Source: Phytophthora colocasiae
Lineage: Eukaryota > Oomycota > Peronosporomycetes > Peronosporales > Peronosporaceae
Direction of reading: 5' to 3'
NCBI GenBank assembly: GCA_018806915.1
Contig: JAGKQI010000020.1
Location: 372,001-436,000 of the forward strand
DNA: 64,000 nt
Shown: positions 57,305-64,000 of the stretch, one piece after another
How positions within the stretch are numbered: the first letter of the stretch is position 1
Layout of the letters: each line of letters opens with the position of its first letter
Notes under the pieces: generated by a model
The model's database searches: none
What the model was told of the DNA's origin: nothing
What the model saw: only the letters and a program-made list of their open reading frames with translations
Made by a program: the position numbers and the translations under genes

Positions 57305-57404
57305 CAATAAAATAAAAATTTGAGTTGACTCTTTTTATTTTGGTCAACACATATGATTTTTTGGTACCTCGAGCTCCGTAACCTCGAGCTCCATAGATTT
57401 TCCC
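57305..57404. repeat. MULE right terminal inverted repeat
   Basis: 100 bp, inverted copy of 50734-50833 with few mismatches, mostly in the innermost 30 bp. Confidence 0.93.
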
Positions 57405-57413
57405 ATAAATCTA
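57405..57413. repeat. Right 9-bp target-site duplication of the MULE
   Basis: ATAAATCTA, identical to 50725-50733. Confidence 0.95.
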
Positions 57414-57670
57414 GTGGTTCGATGCATTAGAAGACAATCGTATCGCCCATTCCAATTCATATTGAATGGCCCGATCCAAAATCATATCACCGTAAAACAG
57501 ACTTCCGCTACTTGATTGTTTGTCGACTCTAGTTGATTGTTCATGTTAGTATTGGCTGGCAGCGCCGGCATCGACGAAAATGCTATTGTAGCGCTCATTT
57601 TCAAAATACTCTGTGCGGTGCATCCTACGCTATTACAGATTACCTCCGCAGCACTGTAAATTGGACACCA

Positions 57671-58234
57671 ATGACAAGCATCTACGTACAGCAGATTGCA
57701 AAGATCCCTCACAGATCTCGGCGTGAACTCGCCATCGACGATGTCTCGCAGGCGTCAACAACAAGTGCGTGGTATTACCGCGTGAATGTGTCCGTTTACG
57801 AAGAAATTCGAGTGTCGACGTTCATTGATGACGATCTCAGCGATGATGATTCTAGCGAGGGCGATAGATCCAGTACCGATTCAGTGCTCATGACTGACGT
57901 CGAGCACTACTCCATTCTACGACGCTACAGCGACTTTCAGCAGCTGTACGAACAGATCCAAGACTTGATTTCGACAATAGAGGGTAATGCAGACACTCTG
58001 CCTTCGTTCCCAGCAAAGGAGTTCATATCACCGGCGTTGAAGTGTATGCTGCGGCGTAAGTCCTCGTCAAAGGTTGTCCTGGATGACCGAAGCGCTAAGT
58101 TTGAGGACTTGTTGAAGTGGATTGAGAGCCACCCCGTTGGCCGGACTTGCCAAGTGTTAAAGTTGCCTCTAAACAGTATGATTACCCAGAGGACCTCCTT
58201 AAACTGTTATGACTTGTTTTCTCTATACTTATAG
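57671..58234 (+). pseudogene. PX-domain protein, copy 1, truncated by a Copia LTR
   Basis: Phosphoinositide-binding PX protein related to the copies at 59105 and 62332. From ATG 57671 (MTSIYVQQIAKIPHRSRREL) the frame shows SAWYYRVNVSVYEE, the PX signature VEHYSILRRYSDFQQLYEQI with RRYSDF, LPSFPAKEFISPAL (Pro-rich membrane loop) and KFEDLLKWIESHPVG. At the point where the copies read FVDFLG or FVEFLG the sequence changes to CQVLKLPLNS and runs 27 more codons inside the LTR to a stop at 58234. The last part of the PX fold and the whole C-terminal tail are lost, so it is probably a pseudogene. The true start is uncertain; the frame is also open upstream to 57533. Confidence 0.8.
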
Positions 58235-58353
58235 TGAAATGTAGTCTCCTGCACTGCACACTGTGCAGCTCCTATAAATCTAATGAACATCACTTCGCCT
58301 TGTGACGGCTCCCAACAACTCCTCTCTCTCTTCTTCACTAGTTAACCTCGCCA
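58155..58353 (+). repeat. Copia-type LTR (199 bp)
   Basis: Begins TGTTAAAGTTGCC directly after the broken PX coding sequence and ends CTCGCCA just before the primer-binding site. A TATAAAT box lies at about 58273. It is the 5' LTR; no matching 3' LTR was seen downstream, where the element is truncated. The left boundary is set by where PX homology stops. Confidence 0.6.
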
Positions 58354-58355
58354 TA

Positions 58356-58367
58356 GGTTATGAGCCC
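58356..58367 (+). other. Half-tRNA-type primer binding site of the Copia element
   Basis: GGTTATGAGCCC is complementary to the anticodon region of initiator tRNA-Met (GGGCTCATAACC), the internal-fragment priming mode known from Drosophila copia. It starts 2 bp after the LTR end, the expected place. Confidence 0.6.
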
Positions 58368-59145
58368 AAGCCAAGCCTCCAGCGACGACTTCCCACGACT
58401 CATCGGCGCCGAGAACTTCGACGTATGGAAGACTCGCGTGTGCGCAGCATTCGATGGCAAACACCTACTCGGCTACGTGAAGCAGCCTGACTACGATGGT
58501 GTGTCTGAAGATAAAAGTGAAGAGAGCGCTAGCGACATGTCCGACGACGATGACCCCCCCAAGGTTACCAAGGATGCTGAAGTCGACTCTGACGCTGTGG
58601 ACTACGAGGAGAGCGATGACGAGCTCAAGCCCCCCTCAGGCTCTGATGATGACTCCGGAGCCAGCTCAGATAGGTCGATTAAGCGCAAGCACCTTCCAGC
58701 CGTTCGACCGTTCAACTCGCGTGAAGCTCGCCGAGCACGCAAACGCACCAAGAAAGAGAAGCCTCAGCCTCTTAGTCAGCGTGAACGTCGTCGCCAAGAA
58801 GCCAAGACCAAGGCATTCTTGATGAAAACGATGGACAACGTGCACGTGCGTCTGGTCAAGAATCTCACGACTTCCTACGAGATATTCAACTACATCTGCC
58901 AGAAGTACGAGGGAGCGGCCTTTCATGGTGACCTGTACTTCATCCAACACTACTTGATGGAGATCAAGTATGAGGAAGGCTCAGACTTGACCGAATTCTT
59001 TCTCAAACTTGAAAATGCGATGAAAGCCGCACCAGAAGCCACCGAATCGGTGATGACCGAGGGACAGAAGTCGCTCATTATCAAATATCTCCTGTGCAGC
59101 CCAAATGAACTATCACAAAGCTACTCAATCGCTAGCTACGTGTAG
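58360..59145 (+). pseudogene. Ty1/copia gag fragment
   Basis: 261 codons from ATG 58360, which lies inside the primer-binding site. It begins with the copia gag N-terminal module (FPRLIGAENFDVWKTRVCAA) and contains a long acidic then basic insert (about residues 45-145). It continues with the UBN2-type gag core (LVKNLTTSYEIFNYICQKYE, HYLMEIKYEEGSDLTEFFLK). The open frame ends at 59145, without zinc knuckle, protease, integrase or reverse transcriptase, so the element is a 5' fragment (LTR plus part of gag). The 3' end of the fragment overlaps the start of PX copy 2. Confidence 0.8.
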
Positions 59146-59971
59146 CAGCCCCGGTAACCAGAAGCTTTCAAAGGTTACCGCCATCCAGCCTCAACGCGGA
59201 CTTGCCATAAGCGGTGTTTCTCAAGCGTCCATTTCCAGTGTATGGTACTACCGAGTAGATGTCTCGGTGTACGAGCATGGTCTACGAACGACATTCATCT
59301 GCGACGAAGAAGTTGATACTAGCTGCGGTGACGAAGACGAAGACGAGCCTCAAACCATCGATGTCGAGCACTATTCCATATCAAGGCGCTACAGCGATTT
59401 CCAACAGCTCTACGAAAGAATTCGTTCCGTTGTCGTCTTCGTTGATGGCAGTGCTATCGCTATGCCACCTTTCCCAGCGAAGGAGAAGATCTCACCAGCT
59501 TTAATCGGACTGGTGCGACGTGTGTCGTCTTCGAATATTGTGGTAGCAGATCGACGAGCCAAGTTCGAGAACCTGCTACAGTGGATCGAAAACCACCCGG
59601 TTGCCCGTGGCTGCAAGGCTTTCGTTGATTTCCTCGGAAAACCACCACAGTCACACAGTGGCTATGTTAGTCTAAGCGAGTACACGTCTCCTGACTGGTT
59701 GTCTTCACTTCACCAAGCAACAAAGGAAATCGGAAGTCGCAGACGTCGGCATTCGTCTAGCAGCGCGCGCCTTAGACGAGCATATTCATCATCTACCAGC
59801 TTGGCCAGTCTTCACAATCGCCCCACGAGCTTGGACCGATGCGTAAGTGCTCCATGTGACGAGTTGCTCGACCCAGAAACATTTTACTCGCGTATAGATA
59901 GGAAAGTTTGCTTAGTGCTACGCGAACACCCTAGGACAAAGCAGTGCCGGTTTGCTGTGTGGTTTCGATGA
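59105..59971 (+). CDS. PX-domain protein, copy 2, with start codon from gag sequence
   Basis: 288 residues. PX domain about 38-180: SSVWYYRVDVSVYEHGLRTT, VEHYSISRRYSDFQQLYERI (RRYSDF binds the 3-phosphate of phosphoinositides), MPPFPAKEKISPALIGLVRR and KFENLLQWIENHPVARG, then FVDFLGKPPQSHSGYVSLSE and YTSPDWLSSL. A Ser/Arg-rich tail follows (RRRRHSSSSARLRRAYSSS), probably regulated by phosphorylation, and the end is CRFAVWFR. PX proteins sit on endosomal membranes. The only in-frame ATG before the domain (59105) lies within the overlapping gag fragment, so the first ~15 residues (MNYHKATQSLATC) are retrotransposon-derived. It ends 58 bp from the convergent EF-hand-like gene. Confidence 0.82.
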   Translation: MNYHKATQSLATCSSPGNQKLSKVTAIQPQRGLAISGVSQASISSVWYYRVDVSVYEHGLRTTFICDEEVDTSCGDEDEDEPQTIDVEHYSISRRYSDFQQLYERIRSVVVFVDGSAIAMPPFPAKEKISPALIGLVRRVSSSNIVVADRRAKFENLLQWIENHPVARGCKAFVDFLGKPPQSHSGYVSLSEYTSPDWLSSLHQATKEIGSRRRRHSSSSARLRRAYSSSTSLASLHNRPTSLDRCVSAPCDELLDPETFYSRIDRKVCLVLREHPRTKQCRFAVWFR

Positions 59972-60029
59972 ACCCGCAATGAAGAAGAAGAAAATATTAT
60001 CCACTTTTATTCAAACTGGTTTGCTCTCC

Positions 60030-61952
60030 CTACTCAATACCTCGGACCCGTGAATCATTTTTCGCGGCAGCTAACTCTCGCTCCTGTAGAAGAAACAGCA
60101 GAAGAGGATATATCAAGTGCTGGGCAAGAGCGTAGTTCACACGACCACTGCTGTTCGGGTCACCCAAAGCACTTAGCTGTTTCATTTCCTCAGTTGTTCC
60201 AACTGGGAAGCCATGAGTTTGGTTCAATTGCCTCAGAGCAGTATGAAAGTCTCCGTTGGGAATGGCGCCAAATTGAGTCTTGTCAAAGCTTGAAAAACAT
60301 TCAAAACTTACTTGCTTCACGGTGTCTTCGCTCGGTAGATTCACCGTTGTGAAGTCCCACACACCCATTTCGTGAAGCACAGCAGACTTTTCGACTAAGG
60401 TATTCACGTTCACCAACTCTTGCAGCTTCTGTACCATGCACGGGATTATCTCCTTGTAGTACACGACCTGGTCGGCTTCACCGGATGGTACTTCCATTAA
60501 TGCAGCAAGCTGCATCACTTGATACGGCGACAGCAACAGCTTTTTCATGCTCTTCAATACCACCATTGCCTCCTTCCGCTGCAGGCGCTGCTTTAAGTGC
60601 GTTGAGCTTCCCTGTAAGTGGCGTTTTTCAAAGGCCTGGAACTGGTGCAGCAAGTATTTCTGTACTCGATCAACGAAAGCCTTGCATTGGAAACGAAAGA
60701 TCATGCGGCGCACACGGCGCAACAAGGGTGCGAGCTTCTCACAGAGCACTTCTTCGACTCCATTGGCGTTTGTCTTTGTTTCTGCGAGAGCTAGAGTGAG
60801 GTTAATCTCCGCTTCACTGAGGAGTAGCTGGGGTGTTTCGAGGAGAGATCGCAGCTGGTACCGACTCATACGCGGATACTGCTTAGTGGACGATCTACGG
60901 CGGTCTGAAGAAGAATGTCGACGAGAGCTTGACGTTGAGACCTCATCTTTTTCAGACCCGTCGGGGTCTCCACGAGCGTGGACCTCTGAAACTTCCTGTT
61001 TCTCTTCTTCTTCGTCGTTTTCTCCGTCTTTAGTCTCTTCTGGAATAAAATCTTGCTGGGCTTCCATTTCAGCAGCAGCCCGACGGGCTGCTATAGCATT
61101 CGCTGCGTCTGCAACACGCTCTGCGTGCGCCTCTACGAGTGCTGTCAACTTCTCCACTGTATAATGCGTCTGGCGAGCTGAAACAACTTCAAATGCATCC
61201 AGCGCTTCGTCCTCGTTGTTCAATTGCAGTGTTTCGCCCTGATCGGGTGTCGTGTTATCAGCTCCACTCATGGTATCAATCATATCTGCAGCGACGGATA
61301 CAAAGTCACCGTACGCCATCAAGTCGTCTCGATCCGAGGTGACCAGTGCTAGCAGCACCTCACGCGGAGCTACTCGTGGACTTAGCTCCAGTGCATCCAC
61401 AGTTTCGCGGAAAACCTCCACGAGCAGTTTACCGTCGTTGTACGAGTCGGCGCGCTGCATCTGCTCAAGCAGATATTCCTCAGTGGCCTCTCGCTCGCGT
61501 TCACGTTGTTCTTCCTCGCGTGCACGAATGACCGCTGGTACTCGTGTAGAAGCGAACTCGTCAGTAACATCAACTAACTTCATAGATTGCAACTGCAGCT
61601 TGCGTCGAATCACACGATCCAGTACTGCTTCGTCGAATTTGACGGCCTCGAGGTCGTGGAAGTGTGGATCCTCCTCCACTGTAAAACCTCGCACTCGCTG
61701 GTGATCTGAGCTTAAGTGGAAATAGAAACGTGCAACTGCTTCGACTGCGGGTGTCTGAGGTGTGGGTTTACTGAATGTTGCCATTATCCGAGGCTTCCCG
61801 TCTTGGCCACTAGCAACAGCCGTCAGGTAGAACTTGTACGTGAGGCGTCCACATGCCGTCCACTGCGACAGAAGCGACGCCACGGCGTGCTGGGACTCGT
61901 TTGCATCGACCATTATTGGTCGAGATGCTGAATAGGCGGTGATCCGTTGCAT
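60030..61952 (-). CDS. EF-hand-like protein of unknown function
   Basis: One exon of 640 residues from ATG 61952 (MQRITAYSASRPIMVDANES). I do not recognise the gene. The first ~130 residues look like a compact alpha/beta domain (LTYKFYLTAVASGQDGKPRI, FYFHLSSDHQRVRGFTVEED). Coiled, charged sequence follows (REEEQREREREATEEYLLEQ), an EF-like segment (ALVTSDRDDLMAYGDF), an acidic and Ser/Arg-rich linker (about 310-370), a helical part, and two EF-hand-like loops near the C-terminus (FDKTQFGAIPNGDF and GDPNSSGRVNY). The loops have only part of the usual acidic ligands. The layout resembles ciliary or calcium-regulated scaffold proteins such as the RSP7-like one in this window, but without an RIIa domain. 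The frame could extend upstream only via a GTG. Confidence 0.75.
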   Translation of the reverse strand: MQRITAYSASRPIMVDANESQHAVASLLSQWTACGRLTYKFYLTAVASGQDGKPRIMATFSKPTPQTPAVEAVARFYFHLSSDHQRVRGFTVEEDPHFHDLEAVKFDEAVLDRVIRRKLQLQSMKLVDVTDEFASTRVPAVIRAREEEQREREREATEEYLLEQMQRADSYNDGKLLVEVFRETVDALELSPRVAPREVLLALVTSDRDDLMAYGDFVSVAADMIDTMSGADNTTPDQGETLQLNNEDEALDAFEVVSARQTHYTVEKLTALVEAHAERVADAANAIAARRAAAEMEAQQDFIPEETKDGENDEEEEKQEVSEVHARGDPDGSEKDEVSTSSSRRHSSSDRRRSSTKQYPRMSRYQLRSLLETPQLLLSEAEINLTLALAETKTNANGVEEVLCEKLAPLLRRVRRMIFRFQCKAFVDRVQKYLLHQFQAFEKRHLQGSSTHLKQRLQRKEAMVVLKSMKKLLLSPYQVMQLAALMEVPSGEADQVVYYKEIIPCMVQKLQELVNVNTLVEKSAVLHEMGVWDFTTVNLPSEDTVKQVSFECFSSFDKTQFGAIPNGDFHTALRQLNQTHGFPVGTTEEMKQLSALGDPNSSGRVNYALAQHLIYPLLLFLLQERELAAAKNDSRVRGIE

Positions 61953-61979
61953 TGCACTCTGCTGTGATTGGCTGAGCAC

Positions 61980-62331
61980 GTTGAAGTGACCAGTTCTTTC
62001 GGAGTGGGTACTGTACGCTGCGGAATAGGAAAAATTTAGTGGACACCATCAGCACGCACTTTAGCCTTCACGTAACGTGAATCTCGTTAGATAATTTGCA
62101 TTGCCATGTCCAGCACATGTGCCGGTTTGTAACCTTCACCGCATGTTGTCAGGCTCATTTCAGCATTTTTTTCTCGTGGACCACAAATCCCCGATGAAAA
62201 GTTAGTTGATACCCTGGATGGATTGTTTGGATGCGTTCGACTTCGAATTTCAACCGTCTTGACATTTCATTCTCGAAAACCCTCCGTGGGGAGCAGAGCT
62301 TTCTGCCTTCGGAGGTTTACTATCAAACTGC
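61980..62331. other. Divergent spacer between EF-hand-like gene and PX copy 3
   Basis: About 350 bp with no repeat or additional frame that looks coding. It must contain both promoters. Confidence 0.4.
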
Positions 62332-63264
62332 ATGACAAAAGCTCGAGCCAACAGCAGTAGCCGAACAGAACAGCAGCACCGGCCTCGCCGGGGTCTGGCG
62401 ATCGAGAGTTTCTCACGGGCTCCAGCCACGGGTGTCTGGTACTACCGAGTGGACGTGTCCGTCTATGAAGAAGAGCTCCTATCAACGTTCATTGACGAGA
62501 ATGATGGCCCAAGCGACGATGACAGGTCAAGCGATACGAATTCACTGCCCGACACGACGGACGTCGAGCATTACTCCATTTTGAGACGTTACAATGAATT
62601 CCTGCAGCTGTACGAGCAGATTCGCGTCGTGGTCGTAGCTTCCGAGGGCGATGCCAACAGCTTACCCCCTTTTCCACTGAAGGAATACATTTCCCCGGCG
62701 TTTGTTGGTCTGCTCTGGCGTGTGTCATCTTCGAAGTCAGTACTGGAAGAGCGAAGGTCCAAATTCGAAAACTTGCTGCAGTGGATTGAGAGCCACCCCA
62801 CGGCCCGAAATTGTCCTGCGTTTGTTGAGTTCCTCGGAAACCCTCCGCAAACCAGAGACGGCTATGTGAGTCTGAAGGAATACACGTCGCCAGATTGGCT
62901 GTCGTCTCTTCAACAGGTGACTCAAGGTGTCGAGGAGCGAAAGCGTCGGTACTCTGCTGGTAGCTCGGCCATTCGGTCGCTACTTGAGCGATCGAACTCC
63001 GAGATGCCTGGAGTTCATGGGACTTCTCGACGCCAACGCCTGCAGTCAGTCAAGGAAGCACCGATCGTTCTTGTGCTGGGCAAGCGTTGGAGACGTTCGG
63101 CTTGTCAGAATCGACGTCTTGAGCCGCCATGCAAGAAGGTGGCGCTGCCAGCTCCGCAGAAATTGCCTAAAGCAGATCAAGTATCTCTTGCACCACAGTC
63201 GTGCGGCAAGAGGAAAGTTGCTCAAGTGGAAGGCAACACCCGTAAGAAGCAATGTGTCGCGTGA
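62332..63264 (+). CDS. PX-domain protein, copy 3 (intact)
   Basis: 310 residues from ATG 62332 (MTKARANSSSRTEQQHRPRR). PX domain: TGVWYYRVDVSVYEEELLST, an acidic loop, VEHYSILRRYNEFLQLYEQI (RRYNEF phosphoinositide site), LPPFPLKEYISPAFVGLLWR, KFENLLQWIESHPTARN, then FVEFLGNPPQTRDGYVSLKE and YTSPDWLSSL. The tail differs from copy 2: after a shared KRRYSAGSSAIRSLLERS-like start it becomes basic (GKRWRRSACQNRRLEPPCKK, KRKVAQVEGNTRKKQCVA) and might direct the protein to the nucleus. Of the three copies it has the most plausible native N-terminus. It ends 83 bp from the next convergent gene. Confidence 0.87.
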   Translation: MTKARANSSSRTEQQHRPRRGLAIESFSRAPATGVWYYRVDVSVYEEELLSTFIDENDGPSDDDRSSDTNSLPDTTDVEHYSILRRYNEFLQLYEQIRVVVVASEGDANSLPPFPLKEYISPAFVGLLWRVSSSKSVLEERRSKFENLLQWIESHPTARNCPAFVEFLGNPPQTRDGYVSLKEYTSPDWLSSLQQVTQGVEERKRRYSAGSSAIRSLLERSNSEMPGVHGTSRRQRLQSVKEAPIVLVLGKRWRRSACQNRRLEPPCKKVALPAPQKLPKADQVSLAPQSCGKRKVAQVEGNTRKKQCVA

Positions 63265-63347
63265 TCCAGTTAGGAGGAAAGTCACGGATCATATATCTTG
63301 TTGCTGATAAGGTGTCAATAGTACTTCGAGATCTCACGCTTCAGTTT

Positions 63348-64000
63348 CTATTCATCGTCCTCATCATCATCCAGATCCAGCACGTCCTCTTCTTCTTCAA
63401 CGTCATCGAGGACGTGCGATCTCTCATTCTCTTCGTCAGGATTAACATGCTGCGGGAAGTAGTATCCCTCCTCCGCCTCGCGCTCTTTGCGTCGAGGTCT
63501 ACGTCTGGTGCGACGTTGGTCATGATTACCGGATTTGTCTGGCTGGGAAGATTTACTTTTCTTCCGATGCAACACCTTAGGAGACTTGCCCAATGGTTTG
63601 AGTTCCGCATGAGCGTTTTCGTCCAAAAATGTTTCCACAGAGACTGCATTAAACATATCATCACGGAAAGCCTTTGCAGCCAAAATCTTCTTGTTGGCAT
63701 CAGTATCCCGCTGTCGCCTAAAGATCACCAGGCGGTGTCCCCCCTGTCGAGCATCTGGCAACATTTTCTCGAGCGACAGTTTCAAGCTCGTCGAGTCGAT
63801 CCAGGCGAAGCTCAGTGTGCGATACTTGAGCATTAGCTTGTCGATCCACTGCTTCTCATGCGGCTGAAATCTCTGGCCACGCAGGATGAGCACACAACTA
63901 GATCTAGACAGACAACGGGCTTCTAATTGTGCCGAGTTCTGTACCTGGTGCATTGTCTTCTTGGTTCGTGTCTTCACGTGCTTGGCCAATGCCGCGGCCG
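63348..64000 (-). CDS. Unidentified protein with acidic tail, 3' part only (open at right edge)
   Basis: The frame runs from the right edge to the stop at 63348 (about 217 codons visible); no start codon is seen. The visible part begins ALAKHVKTRTKKTMHQVQNS. A segment then reads like the second half of a thioredoxin-like fold (RSSCVLILRGQRFQPHEKQW, YRTLSFAWIDSTSLKLSLEK, GGHRLVIFRRQRD, FNAVSVETFLDENAHAELKP). After it come a basic stretch (RRTRRRPRRKEREAEEG) and a tail that is almost entirely Asp/Glu (about 30 residues). DnaJ-thioredoxin proteins (DNAJC16-like) have such a fold after a J domain, but the part that would decide this lies outside the window. Confidence 0.65.
   Translation of the reverse strand, partial: AAALAKHVKTRTKKTMHQVQNSAQLEARCLSRSSCVLILRGQRFQPHEKQWIDKLMLKYRTLSFAWIDSTSLKLSLEKMLPDARQGGHRLVIFRRQRDTDANKKILAAKAFRDDMFNAVSVETFLDENAHAELKPLGKSPKVLHRKKSKSSQPDKSGNHDQRRTRRRPRRKEREAEEGYYFPQHVNPDEENERSHVLDDVEEEEDVLDLDDDEDDE

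Larger units (their letters stand above)
50734..57404. mobile_element. Complete MULE (Mutator-like element), 6671 bp
   Basis: Both 100-bp ends (50734-50833 and 57305-57404) are inverted copies with only a few mismatches, starting GGGAAAATCTATGGAGCTCG. The element is flanked by a perfect 9-bp duplication ATAAATCTA. Inside on the plus strand is a MULE transposase (51552-53660, frameshifted), and on the minus strand a decayed Crypton-like recombinase (54866-56969). The near-identical ends suggest recent movement, probably mobilised in trans by an intact relative. The interior near both ends carries repeated TTATTCTA-type motifs (50866-50910, 57081). Confidence 0.93.

Noticed and set aside
60290..60320. 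Possible 27-nt intron in the EF-hand-like gene (GTAAGT...CAAG)
   Set aside because: Too short for a spliceosomal intron, and the frame is open and plausible without it.
1..64000. RXLR or CRN effector genes, CRISPR arrays, tRNA or rRNA genes
   Set aside because: Looked for secreted short ORFs with RXLR-EER and for RNA gene landmarks; nothing convincing was seen. CRISPR is not expected in a eukaryote.

Overview
This is nuclear DNA from a eukaryote, most likely an oomycete close to Phytophthora. The genes are dense and carry short GT-AG introns of about 50-90 bp. One gene fuses a seven-transmembrane receptor to a phosphatidylinositol phosphate kinase, an architecture typical of oomycetes. There is a radial-spoke-type protein, which fits a flagellated zoospore stage, and some promoters contain oomycete-like INR/FPR motifs. 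All names below come from reading the translations by eye; no database was searched.

Bases 1-47.5 kb are gene-rich. Genes alternate between strands in head-to-head and tail-to-tail pairs, and convergent neighbours are often under 130 bp apart. In order: DRG2-type GTPase (-, cut by the left edge); mitochondrial S-adenosylmethionine-type carrier (+); transaldolase (+); a zinc-finger/PHD protein with a core resembling DNA-base hypermodification enzymes (+); a double-SANT chromatin protein (-); COG1 Golgi tether (+); tubulin-tyrosine-ligase family protein (-); a long myosin with about 19 IQ motifs, ankyrin repeats and a PH domain (+); IMP4 (-); a Cid1-type nucleotidyltransferase with two zinc knuckles (-); an RIIa/EF-hand radial-spoke-type protein (-); a folate/biopterin-type transporter with a frame break near its start (+); a NIPA-type transporter with a Frizzled-like ectodomain (-); a MEAK7-like TLDc protein (+); an AMBRA1-like WD40 protein (-); an AzoR-like flavoprotein (+); the GPCR-PIPK (-); two tandem membrane-anchored nucleotide-sugar epimerases (-); and a vacuolar-type H+-pyrophosphatase (-).

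From about 41.8 kb mobile DNA appears: a 531-bp element with 28-bp inverted ends, a 1.2-kb PIF/Harbinger-like element carrying a Myb-like ORF, and, between 47.5 and 57.4 kb, repeat debris ending in a complete 6.67-kb MULE. The MULE has 100-bp terminal inverted repeats and a perfect 9-bp target duplication. It contains a frameshifted transposase and, on the opposite strand, a decayed Crypton-like tyrosine recombinase.

The last 6.5 kb hold three related PX-domain genes. The first is cut by a Copia LTR with a half-tRNA-type primer site and a gag fragment; the second appears to take its start codon from that gag sequence. An EF-hand-like protein (-) and the 3' part of an unidentified acidic-tailed protein (-, open at the right edge) complete the window.

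The strongest candidate for new biology is the 560-residue protein at 5216-7031. It joins two treble-clef-like zinc fingers, a helical domain resembling the phage/bacterial alpha-glutamyl/putrescinyl-thymine pyrophosphorylase / 5-hmdU kinase clade, and a C-terminal PHD finger. This suggests a chromatin-targeted DNA base-modifying (or formerly modifying) enzyme in an oomycete.
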